6,167 nt of DNA, taken from Oscillospiraceae bacterium. Its GTDB lineage: Bacteria; Bacillota; Clostridia; Oscillospirales; Acutalibacteraceae. The stretch covers positions 1 through 6,167 of the forward strand of contig JAHZCM010000060.1 of assembly GCA_019422905.1 (NCBI GenBank). Reading direction: 5' to 3'. The position numbers and the translations under genes were made by a program. The notes below the pieces were generated by a model. That model was not told the DNA's origin, did no database searches, and saw only the letters and a program-made list of their open reading frames with translations. Below are positions 1-6,166 of the stretch, piece after piece; the first letter of the stretch is position 1; every line of letters begins with the position of its first letter.

Positions 1-1
1 C

Positions 2-1864
2 GCGGAAGCCTCTAACGCAGAAACGGAAGCGGTTTCTGCAGAAGGCGCGACCGGCGGCGTCTTGGGGCTGGTCATCGAGGCAAACCTGACCTTTAAAAAT
101 AAAGACGAATACAGCGACTACGCGGACGCCGTGCGCATCGATCTCTCCAACCCGGCTTCCGCTTCGGGCGTCAGCGTTTCCGGAAACACAATCACCATCA
201 CGGCGGACGGCACGTATGTGCTCAGCGGAACGCTTGCGGACGGACAGATCATCGCAAATGCGGGCGACGAGGACGACGTGCGACTGGTGCTGGAAAACGC
301 CGTGATCGGCTGTTCCACCAGTGCGCCGATTTATGTGAAGAATGCGGATAAGGTGATTTTGAACTTGCCGGAGGGCACGGAAAGCAGCATTGCGGATACG
401 GTATCGGGTACGGGCGGCGAGGATACGCTGACCGGCGCGGTTTATGCGGCGTGCGATATTTCGATCAACGGGAGCGGCACGCTGCGCATCACGGCCAATG
501 CAAACGATGCAATTTCCACAAAGGACGATATCCGGATGACTGGCGGCACGCTGGAAATCACGGCGGCGGACGACGGTCTTGTCGCCAACGACGGCATTCT
601 GATCCGCGGGGGAAGCATTTCGATTACCGCCGGAGGAGACGGCGTCAAAGCGACAAAGGCGGAGGCGGATAAGGGATATATCTATATCGGCGGCGGAGAT
701 ATTTCCATTGACGCCGGTTGCGACGGTCTGCAGGCGGAAACAAGCATTCTGATTTCCGGCGGTGCGCTCGACATTAAAACGGGCGGCGGCAGCGCGAATG
801 CGGAGACAAAAACGGGGAACGATATGTTCGGCGGTTGGCAGAACAGCGCCTCCGATGCGGATACACCGTCTGAAAAGGGCGTGAAAGCAGAAGTGAATCT
901 CGAAATTACCGGCGGCACCCTGACACTGGATACGACGGATGACAGCGTGCACTGCAACGGCACGATTGTGATTTCCGGCGGCGAGATTACGGCGCGGTCC
1001 GGCGACGACGGCCTCCACGCGGATAATTACCTCGAAATTACCGGCGGCACGGTTACCGTGCTGCAGAGCTATGAAGGCATTGAAGCGAGCGAAATCGTCG
1101 TTTCAGGCGGTGAGATCGACGTGACGTCCACAGACGACGGCTTTAACGCCGCAGGCGGCGCGGACGAATCCTCGCTTAACGGACGGCCCGGGCAGAACGG
1201 ATTCGACGGCGACGCCGGCAAATCGATGACATTTGAGGGCGGCACGGTGACGGTCAACGCGGACGGCGACGGACTGGATTCCAACGATTCGCTGACGATC
1301 AACGGCGGCACGGTTTACGTCTGCGGTCCCGCGGACAGCGCAAACGGCATCTTTGACAGCGGCACCGGCTTTACGGTCAACGGCGGCGTTCTCCTCGGTG
1401 TCGGCAGCGCGGGCATGCTGGAGCTGCCCGGCAGCGATTCAGCGCAGAACACCGTCAGTGTGAATTGCAGTGGTGCGGCGGGAAGCGCGGTCGAGGTGCT
1501 CGATGCGGACGGTACGGTGCTCGCCGCGTATACGGCGCCGAAGGCATTTTCCGTCGTTGTGTTCAGTATGCCGGAAATCACTTTGGACGGGACGTATACG
1601 GTTTATGTGGACGGTGAAGCGGCGGCAAGCGCCACGTGTACCGGCGTTGTCACGGGCGGTACAGCCGGCCTTGGCGGTTTCGGGAATTTTGACGGCAGGA
1701 TGGGCGGAGGCAAGGATTTTACGGCCGGCGAAATGCCGGACGGAGAGGCAGCGGAACCGCCCGAGGGTGAAATGCCAAACGGGGAAAGGCCCGGTGCGGG
1801 TCGTGAAAACGCGCCCGAAATGCCTGAAGGTGCTTCCGATGGCACGCAATTCGGTTCTTTTTGA
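2..1864 (+). CDS. Cthe_2159-type carbohydrate-binding beta-helix protein, 5'-partial
   Basis: This is a probably secreted or cell-surface protein of the Cthe_2159 carbohydrate-binding family (formerly DUF4353), whose founder is a calcium-binding parallel beta-helix reported to bind plant polysaccharides. The frame is open to the left edge, so the start and any signal peptide are outside the window; 620 residues are visible, ending at TGA 1862-1864. Visible residues 1-20 are a polar Ala/Glu-rich linker. A family-like opening segment follows (GTYVLSGTL, then VRLVLENAVI and APIYVKNADKVILNL). Next come about ten coils of roughly 22 residues with the pattern DDGL-A-ILISGG-I-ITA, and a beta-rich module with VVVFSMPEITLDGTYTVYVDG. 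The end is glycine-rich and then carries repeats such as GEMPDGE, PEGEMPNGE and PEMPEG. The family assignment rests on motif recognition. The ligand is unknown, and a purely structural or spore/cell-surface role is possible. No clear terminator follows it. Confidence 0.8.
   Translation, partial: AEASNAETEAVSAEGATGGVLGLVIEANLTFKNKDEYSDYADAVRIDLSNPASASGVSVSGNTITITADGTYVLSGTLADGQIIANAGDEDDVRLVLENAVIGCSTSAPIYVKNADKVILNLPEGTESSIADTVSGTGGEDTLTGAVYAACDISINGSGTLRITANANDAISTKDDIRMTGGTLEITAADDGLVANDGILIRGGSISITAGGDGVKATKAEADKGYIYIGGGDISIDAGCDGLQAETSILISGGALDIKTGGGSANAETKTGNDMFGGWQNSASDADTPSEKGVKAEVNLEITGGTLTLDTTDDSVHCNGTIVISGGEITARSGDDGLHADNYLEITGGTVTVLQSYEGIEASEIVVSGGEIDVTSTDDGFNAAGGADESSLNGRPGQNGFDGDAGKSMTFEGGTVTVNADGDGLDSNDSLTINGGTVYVCGPADSANGIFDSGTGFTVNGGVLLGVGSAGMLELPGSDSAQNTVSVNCSGAAGSAVEVLDADGTVLAAYTAPKAFSVVVFSMPEITLDGTYTVYVDGEAAASATCTGVVTGGTAGLGGFGNFDGRMGGGKDFTAGEMPDGEAAEPPEGEMPNGERPGAGRENAPEMPEGASDGTQFGSF
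494..1420 (+). repeat. tandem beta-helix coil repeats inside the Cthe_2159-type protein
   Basis: Ten to eleven degenerate protein repeats of about 22 residues lie in tandem, each with an acidic turn and a glycine pair: DAISTKDDIRMTGGTLEITA, DDGLVANDGILIRGGSISIT, CDGLQAETSILISGGALDI, DDGLHADNYLEITGGTVTV, YEGIEASEIVVSGGEIDV and DGDGLDSNDSLTINGGTVYV. The alternation of a DDG turn, a short strand, GG and another strand fits one coil each of a right-handed parallel beta-helix. The repeated Asp/Asn residues are plausible calcium ligands. Insertions sit in the coils near nucleotides 800-880 and 1150-1215. The repeats are divergent at DNA level, so this is an ancient repeat and not a recent expansion. 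Confidence 0.75.
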
Positions 1865-1997
1865 CGGAAAACCACAATAAGTGCCAAAAATGAATTTTTT
1901 GTAACTATATCTGGCGGTTTGTAGGGAAAAGAAAGACCTTTTGACCGAAAAGCCGTGAATCCGTCCGATTGTGTCGAAATAGAGCGAACGGTTTTGT

Positions 1998-2026
1998 TTG
2001 AATCCTCGGAAAAGGCTTGTTATAAT
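1998..2026 (+). promoter_or_regulatory. sigma-A-type promoter with extended -10 for the small Spo0A-C-like gene
   Basis: A -35 box TTGAAT (1998-2003) and a perfect -10 box TATAAT (2021-2026) are separated by 17 bp. A TG one base before the -10 (2018-2019) makes an extended -10. Transcription should start near 2033, giving a leader of about 98 nt before the ATG at 2131. The stretch 1865-1997 upstream of it holds no gene or convincing terminator that I can see. Confidence 0.8.
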
Positions 2027-2033
2027 GAGGATG

Positions 2034-2108
2034 AAATCCGACAGCGTTACCGCGGATTTGACAGTGAACAGCAAAATTCAATGAATTTGGCCGGCTTTCG
2101 AGCCGGCC
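2034..2108 (+). promoter_or_regulatory. structured 5' leader: three consecutive inverted repeats
   Basis: Starting almost exactly at the predicted transcription start, the leader contains three inverted repeats in a row. The first is AAATCCG (2034-2040) with CGGATTT (2053-2059). The second is AAATTCA (2074-2080) with TGAATTT (2082-2088), which has only one base between the arms and so could be a DNA operator. The third is GGCCGGCT (2089-2096) with AGCCGGCC (2101-2108) around a TTCG loop, a perfect 8-bp hairpin. The third ends nine bases before the AAAGGA ribosome-binding site. No U-tract follows any hairpin, so none is an intrinsic terminator. It matches no riboswitch class I recognise; mRNA stabilisation, translational control or a protein-binding site are all possible. 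Confidence 0.55.
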
Positions 2109-2130
2109 GCAATGAGAAAGGATGATTATT

Positions 2131-2334
2131 ATGAGAAATCCAGACCTGATGACGCGCGTTGCCGGCAAGCACGGTGTGGATGACGAGACGGTGCGCAGCG
2201 GGATACGGGAAGCCCTCGCGGCGGCGCAGCAATCGGAGAACTCCGAGGCGCGGGCGTTCTGGGCCTCCATCCCCGCGGATGCCAGCGAGCTGGACGTGGT
2301 GCTCCGTATCACAGAGCTGCTGCGCGTGGGATAA
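2131..2334 (+). CDS. small Spo0A C-terminal-domain-like protein (67 aa), putative
   Basis: This 67-residue soluble protein has no signal peptide, membrane segment or cysteine. The start at 2131 is preferred over the in-frame ATG at 2122 because AAAGGA (2117-2122) sits 8 nt before 2131 and would overlap 2122. The gene ends with tandem stops TAA TAG. Residues 5-35 (DLMTRVAGKHGVDDETVRSG, then IREALAAAQQS) follow the pattern of the Spo0A effector domain around its recognition helix, where Spo0A has an IAKKF-type helix followed by a RVERAIRHAIEVAW-type helix. Residues 51-65 (ASELDVVLRITELLR) match the last Spo0A helix. The first part of the Spo0A DNA-binding domain and the whole receiver domain are missing. 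It has its own promoter and terminator, so it is monocistronic. Small proteins of this sort occur in Clostridia and are annotated as Spo0A C-terminal-domain proteins of unknown function. The similarity is judged by eye; DNA binding or a role in sporulation is inference. Confidence 0.65.
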   Translation: MRNPDLMTRVAGKHGVDDETVRSGIREALAAAQQSENSEARAFWASIPADASELDVVLRITELLRVG

Positions 2335-2339
2335 TAGCG

Positions 2340-2383
2340 AAAGCATAAAAAGGACCGCAAAAATGCGGTCCTTTTTATGCTTT
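2340..2383. terminator. bidirectional intrinsic terminator between convergent genes
   Basis: A perfect 20-bp inverted repeat (2340-2359 with 2364-2383) surrounds an AAAA loop. The GC-rich core GGACCGCA/TGCGGTCC is flanked by A and T runs, so the transcript ends in a U-rich tail on either strand. It lies 6 bp after the small plus-strand gene and about 90 bp beyond the valS stop, and should terminate both. Confidence 0.9.
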
Positions 2384-2474
2384 TCAAAGGGTTGAACGTC
2401 TGTTGTGTCCCGTCACTTCCGGAGAATTTTAGAGACCGGCATAAGTATTTGCCGCACCCCGATAGACGCCGGGT

Positions 2475-4814
2475 TTACGAATAGCGGATCTCCGCTGCGC
2501 CGGTGCAAGCAAGAAGATCGGCCTCTGTCTCCCGAAGCCACAGCTCTGTTTCCCCCTGCGGCAGCGTCAGGTACGGGATCGGAGCCTTCAGGGAAAGGCC
2601 GTTTTCCGTCTTGTATCGCCGGACGGCGGCAAGCGTGTCCTTGAGCAGATCGCCGAAGCGGAGCAACTTATCGTCCGGCTTCTGCGGCGCATCCCATTGC
2701 AGCAGGTGAAGGGATTCCGCGCCCTCAAACCGGCGAAAATGTAGCTGATACAGGTACTCCGTGATATGGGGAACATAGATTGCGTAGAGCTTCAAAAGCG
2801 TGAGAAATGCGGTGTACAGTGCGGCCTGCGCGCTGCGGCGCGCCGCTTCGCCGTGAATTTCCGGCTTATAGAGACGGTCTTTGGCCAGCTCCAAATAATT
2901 GTCGCAGAAGTCCTTCCAGAACAGATCGTCCAGTTTCCGGCGGGCGGTGCCGATCTCGTACTGGCGCAGCAGGGCGGCCGCCTGGCCTGTCGTTTCAGCG
3001 CACCGCGCGATGATCCAGCGGTCGGCCGGCATAGCAGGCGCGGCGCCCTCTGGGCTGAAATCGGCGAGATGTGCCAGCACGAATTTCGCCGCGTTCCACA
3101 GCTTTGTGAGAAAACGCTTTGCGCCGTCCAGCTCGGCGGGCGAAAAGAGGGTATCCGTGCCGAGCCGCGCGCCGGCGGTCCAATAGCGCAGCGCATCGGC
3201 GGAATGCTGCTCGATGAGCTTGGACGGGTCGAGCGCGTTGCCCTTTGATTTGCCCATCTTTTCTCCGGGCTTTGCAAGGACAAACCCGCAGATCATCAGG
3301 TCCTTCCACGGCAGCTTGCCGGTGTGGTACAGGCTGCGGACGATCGTGTAAAACGTCCATGTGCGGATGATTTCATGCGCGTGGGTGCGCATGGACATCG
3401 GAACAAGCTCCAGCCCGAGCCGCTCATTGATCTGCGGCGTGATGCTGGAGGTCGCCCACGTGTCAAAGACGGCGGCTTCGGGGACGAAGCTCGTGCAGCC
3501 GCATGCGCATGTGCCGGTGTACGGCGTTTCGAGCGGGTTCAGCGGCAGCTGATCCGGGCTTACGAAAACGGGCTTCCAGCAATCGGCGCAGTACCAGACC
3601 GGGAACGGAACGCCGAAATACCGCTGGCGGGAGATGCACCAGTCCCACCGGAGATTGTCAACCCACGCGGTGTAGCGCGCTTTCATCTGCGGGGGATGCC
3701 AGTTGATCTCGTCGGCGGCGCGTAGGAAGCGCTCCTTTTCGCGCAGAATATCAATGTACCACTGGCGTGAAGGTAGGATTTCGACGGGCTTTCCGCAGCG
3801 CTCGTGGACGGCGACCGTGTGGGAAAGCTGTTCCTGCCGCAGGAGAAGCCCTTTTTCCGCAAGCAGGCGCAGGATTTCCGCCCGCGCCGCCGTGACCCGC
3901 AGACCGCCGACGTATGGAACATCCGGCGCAAGTCTGCCGTCCGGCAGCAGGACGCGGCGGTAAGGCAGGCTGTGCTCCGCGTACCATGCGGCGTCGGTAC
4001 TGTCGCCGAAGGTGGCGCACATTACAACGCCGGTGCCCTTTTCGGTGGAAACCTTGCTGTCGGCGAGAATCGGGATGTCGTAATCGTAAAGGGGGACACG
4101 CGCTGTTTTTCCGATGAAACCGCGGTAACGCGCGTCCTCCGGGTGGACGAACAGGCAGACGCAGCCGTAGAGCAGCTCGGGGCGGGTTGTCGCGACCTCC
4201 AGTGCGGTTTCTCCGCAGCGGAAGGGGAGATAGTTGAAGGTTGTTTCCCTTTCAGCGGTTTCCAGCTCCGCCTGCGCGATGGAGGTGCGGCACTCGGTAC
4301 ACCACAGGACGGGCGATTCCTTCATATACGCGCGCCCATCGCGGACAAGCTCCAGAAACAGCGACTGCGAGAGCTTCTGAACCTCCGGGCTGACCGTGTT
4401 GTATTGCAGATCCCAGTCGACGGAAAAGCCGAGCGACTCCCAAAACGCGCGGAACTGCGCCTCATATTTCTCCGCTGTGGCCCGGCATTTTTCGATGAAT
4501 GCGCTGCGCGGCAGAGCGGCGGCGCGAATCCCCTCTTCACGCTCGACGAGCCGTTCGGTCGGCAGGCCATTATCGTCGAAGCCGAAGGGATAAAAGACGT
4601 TTTCGCCCTGCATCCGGCGGAACCGCGCAATGATCTCGGCCTGCGTGAAGGAGAACAGGTGCCCGATGTGCAGGCTGCCGCTGACCGTCGGAGGCGGCGT
4701 GTCGATGGAATAGACCGGCCCCGCGCGGTTCGGATCAAACTTATAGATCTGCTTGTCCCGCCACAGCGCCTGCATATCCTTTTCGATCTGCGCGAAGTTG
4801 TAATACTTTTCCAT
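2475..4814 (-). CDS. valS: valyl-tRNA synthetase, archaeal/Rickettsia-like type
   Basis: Class I aminoacyl-tRNA synthetase that charges tRNA-Val with valine in the cytoplasm and hydrolyses misacylated Thr-tRNA-Val in its editing domain. It is 779 residues. The ATG is fixed by an in-frame TAA directly before it and a purine-rich site AAAGGGTG about 8 nt upstream. The catalytic HIGH motif is at residues 49-52 (in TVSGSLHIGH), with DDNGLPTERLVE at 80-91. The editing domain carries ATTRPELL (208-215) and GTGVVMCATFGDSTD (260-274). SRQRYFGVPFPVW is at 395-407 and FDTWATSSITPQI at 450-462. The second signature is KMGKSKGN (519-526). Cysteine pairs (172/175, 409/412, 436/438/440) look like zinc sites. 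An anticodon-binding domain fills about 598-779. DTPPPTVSGSLHIGH, TTRPELL, TFGD and DTWATSS place it with archaeal and Rickettsia ValRS and not with the common bacterial form. It ends without the C-terminal coiled-coil arm, which accounts for much of the shortness against the usual 870-950 residues. Expression is under the upstream T-box. Confidence 0.95.
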   Translation of the reverse strand: MEKYYNFAQIEKDMQALWRDKQIYKFDPNRAGPVYSIDTPPPTVSGSLHIGHLFSFTQAEIIARFRRMQGENVFYPFGFDDNGLPTERLVEREEGIRAAALPRSAFIEKCRATAEKYEAQFRAFWESLGFSVDWDLQYNTVSPEVQKLSQSLFLELVRDGRAYMKESPVLWCTECRTSIAQAELETAERETTFNYLPFRCGETALEVATTRPELLYGCVCLFVHPEDARYRGFIGKTARVPLYDYDIPILADSKVSTEKGTGVVMCATFGDSTDAAWYAEHSLPYRRVLLPDGRLAPDVPYVGGLRVTAARAEILRLLAEKGLLLRQEQLSHTVAVHERCGKPVEILPSRQWYIDILREKERFLRAADEINWHPPQMKARYTAWVDNLRWDWCISRQRYFGVPFPVWYCADCWKPVFVSPDQLPLNPLETPYTGTCACGCTSFVPEAAVFDTWATSSITPQINERLGLELVPMSMRTHAHEIIRTWTFYTIVRSLYHTGKLPWKDLMICGFVLAKPGEKMGKSKGNALDPSKLIEQHSADALRYWTAGARLGTDTLFSPAELDGAKRFLTKLWNAAKFVLAHLADFSPEGAAPAMPADRWIIARCAETTGQAAALLRQYEIGTARRKLDDLFWKDFCDNYLELAKDRLYKPEIHGEAARRSAQAALYTAFLTLLKLYAIYVPHITEYLYQLHFRRFEGAESLHLLQWDAPQKPDDKLLRFGDLLKDTLAAVRRYKTENGLSLKAPIPYLTLPQGETELWLRETEADLLACTGAAEIRYS

Positions 4815-4822
4815 TTAGAATA

Positions 4823-4830
4823 CACCCTTT
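4823..4830 (-). promoter_or_regulatory. valS ribosome-binding site
   Basis: The minus strand reads AAAGGGTG, a moderate match to the Shine-Dalgarno AAAGGAGG, ending 8 nt before the valS ATG (4814-4812). A short hairpin (GGGG 4852-4849 with CCCC 4838-4835) lies just upstream in the read-through transcript. It is small and probably minor. Confidence 0.6.
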
Positions 4831-4883
4831 CCGCGGGGATGCGATAAGCCCCTCGCACTGAAATTTTAGCGACCGGATACAAT

Positions 4884-4922
4884 AAAAAAGTCCCAAGCAG
4901 CATGATTCATACTGCTTGGGAC
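4884..4922 (-). terminator. T-box attenuator (intrinsic terminator) upstream of valS
   Basis: On the minus strand, arms at 4922-4908 and 4904-4890 pair over 15 bp, with one G-U pair, around an AAU loop. A run of six U (4889-4884) follows. The left arm contains CCCAA, which is also the 3' arm of the antiterminator, so the two folds exclude each other. This is the off state of the T-box. Confidence 0.92.
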
Positions 4923-5160
4923 GAACATTGTCCGTGGTACCACCCAATTTCAGAGGGGAGCCTCTGCACTCTGCCGGTGCGGGACAGCACGCTGTCCGAT
5001 ACCGTTTTCCGGATGACGGTGGAAATTCCGTTGAAGTCTACTTGGGGCAAAGCCCCGTTCGGTTCACAGCTTAGAGGTCACTTTCCGCACGCTTTCACGG
5101 GAACTTACACCAACCGTTCCCTCTCTGCGCATCCAGCCGCGCGTACTCTTCCTCGTCAAT
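4884..5160 (-). promoter_or_regulatory. T-box riboswitch (tRNA-Val sensing) controlling valS
   Basis: This leader RNA binds uncharged tRNA-Val and then lets transcription continue into valS. Stem I begins with GAGGAAGAGTA (5154-5144). Its apical part is AGAGAG followed by GGGAAC and GTTCCC arms (5121-5116 and 5104-5099) around GGTTGGTGTAA. The 3' side of the specifier loop reads GAA-A-GTG-ACCTC. By alignment with the usual GAAC-codon-ACC layout, the specifier codon is GUG (5081-5079), valine. A stem II-like hairpin (GGGGC/GCCCC, 5056-5044) is followed by AAGTAG; further hairpins lie at 4997-4982 and 4966-4951. The conserved T-box is TTGGGTGGTACCACG (4947-4933), with UGGU (4942-4939) ready to pair with an ACCA acceptor end. 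This fits a tRNA with A73, as expected for tRNA-Val. Antiterminator arms TTGGG...ACG and CGTCCCAA compete with the downstream terminator. The specifier, the acceptor-matching base and the downstream gene all agree. Confidence 0.95.
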
Positions 5161-5189
5161 GCCTTTGTTGTATTCGGTTCTTGCTTTGC

Positions 5190-5217
5190 ATTATAGCACC
5201 GTTTTTCGATTTGTCAA
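5190..5217 (-). promoter_or_regulatory. strong sigma-A-type promoter for the valS T-box transcript
   Basis: On the minus strand, a perfect -35 TTGACA (5217-5212), a 16-bp spacer and a perfect -10 TATAAT (5195-5190) are present, with TG at 5198-5197 forming an extended -10. Transcription should begin near 5183, shortly before T-box stem I. The -35 box starts 7 bp after the serA stop codon. Confidence 0.9.
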
Positions 5218-5224
5218 CTGTTTT

Positions 5225-6166
5225 TTATCGAATCGCCCTCGCACGCACGACAGGCTCGAGCGCTTCGAGCTTTTCGAGCAGCGCCGCGTCCACGTCGTTC
5301 GAGACGTCAAGAATCGTGTATGCCCAGTCACCACGCGATTTTGAGAGCATGTTTTCGATGTTGATACCGGCTTCGCCGCACAGCGCCGTGAACGAGCCGA
5401 TGGTGTTCGGGATGTTGCGGTGCGCGATGCAGATGCGCGTCTGCGCGTCGCGCGCCATGGAAATTGCCGGGAAGTTGACGGAGTTCTTGATATTGCCGTT
5501 TTCGATGTAGTCCTTGATCTGATCCACGGCCATCACAGCGCAGTTGTCCTCGCTTTCCGGCGTCGAAGCACCGAGGTGGGGGATGGCGAGCACATTTTCC
5601 ACGCCGATGAGCGCGTCGTCCGGAAAATCCGTCGCGTAGGCGGCGACATGGCCGCTTTCGAGCGCCGGCAGGAGCGCTTCGGTATCTACAAGCTCGCCGC
5701 GCGAGAAGTTCAGCAGGCGCACGCCCGGCTTCATTTTTTTGAGTGCGTCCGCGCCGATCAGGCCGCGCGTGGAGTCGTTCAGCGGCACATGCACGGTGAT
5801 GTAATCGCAGTTTGTGAGGATGTCGTCGATGGAAGCGGCTTTTGTGATGCTGCTCGAAAGGTTCCACGCCGCGTCGACGGAGAGGAACGGGTCATAGCCG
5901 TATACCTGCATGCCGAGCTTCTGCGCCGCGTTTGCGACAAGCACACCGATTGCGCCGAGGCCGATAACACCGAGTGTTTTGCCCAGAATTTCGGGGCCGG
6001 CGAAGGCGCCCTTTCCTTTTTCAACGAGCTTTGAAACCTCTTTGCCGCTGCCCTTGAGCGTTTTCGCCCATTCGATGGCGGGGATGATTTTGCGGGAGGT
6101 CATAAACAGCGCCGCGAGCACGAGCTCCTTGACGGCGTTTGCGTTTGCACCCGGCGTGTTGAATAC
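5225..6166 (-). CDS. serA: D-3-phosphoglycerate dehydrogenase with ACT domain, 5'-partial
   Basis: NAD-dependent oxidation of 3-phosphoglycerate to 3-phosphohydroxypyruvate, the first committed step of serine synthesis, in the cytoplasm. The N-terminus lies off the right edge: the frame stays open to 6166 with family sequence VFNTPGANANAVKEL, so the GTG at 6121 is not the start. The 313 visible residues suggest about 75 are missing if it matches the roughly 390-residue Clostridia form. Visible residues 69-74 are the Rossmann GLGAIG, with the cofactor-ribose Asp in GYDPF about 20 residues later. The substrate/catalytic Arg is in NFSRGELVD (about residue 156) and the catalytic His in PHLGAST (about 197). 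Where E. coli SerA has the catalytic Glu (FPTEP), this protein reads FPDDA, with Asp at about 184. An ACT domain (RICIAHRN onward, about 244-313) would bind a small effector, probably serine. No terminator separates it from the valS promoter. Another 2-hydroxyacid dehydrogenase is less likely given the ACT domain. Confidence 0.9.
   Translation of the reverse strand, partial: VFNTPGANANAVKELVLAALFMTSRKIIPAIEWAKTLKGSGKEVSKLVEKGKGAFAGPEILGKTLGVIGLGAIGVLVANAAQKLGMQVYGYDPFLSVDAAWNLSSSITKAASIDDILTNCDYITVHVPLNDSTRGLIGADALKKMKPGVRLLNFSRGELVDTEALLPALESGHVAAYATDFPDDALIGVENVLAIPHLGASTPESEDNCAVMAVDQIKDYIENGNIKNSVNFPAISMARDAQTRICIAHRNIPNTIGSFTALCGEAGINIENMLSKSRGDWAYTILDVSNDVDAALLEKLEALEPVVRARAIR

Noticed and set aside
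62..64. TTG at 62 as the start of the beta-helix protein
   Set aside because: The frame is open and protein-like back to position 2, and there is no ribosome-binding site before 62; the true start is off the window.
1885..1901. A/T hairpin CAAAAAT/ATTTTTTG after the beta-helix gene as its terminator
   Set aside because: The stem is almost all A-T with a two-base loop and lacks a GC core, too weak to call.
1439..2074. 211-codon minus-strand open frame across the end of the beta-helix gene
   Set aside because: It is a shadow frame with no family resemblance; its first part crosses the plus-strand promoter and leader.
2058..2086. Second promoter starting with TTGACA at 2058
   Set aside because: At 17 bp spacing the -10 position reads ATGAAT, only three of six matches; the box falls inside the leader repeats.
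2122..2124. In-frame ATG at 2122 as the start of the small gene
   Set aside because: It overlaps the AAAGGA ribosome-binding site that is correctly spaced for the ATG at 2131.
3804..4847. 347-codon open frame on the plus strand opposite valS
   Set aside because: It is a reading-frame shadow of a GC-rich gene: Arg/Ala-rich, with no ribosome-binding site and no recognisable domain, fully antisense to conserved valS motifs.
4902..5510. 202-codon plus-strand open frame over the T-box and serA end
   Set aside because: It overlays the T-box RNA, the valS promoter and conserved ACT-domain codons of serA, and its translation resembles nothing.
6119..6121. GTG at 6121 as the start of serA
   Set aside because: The upstream codons to the window edge encode conserved SerA sequence, so the gene is cut by the window.
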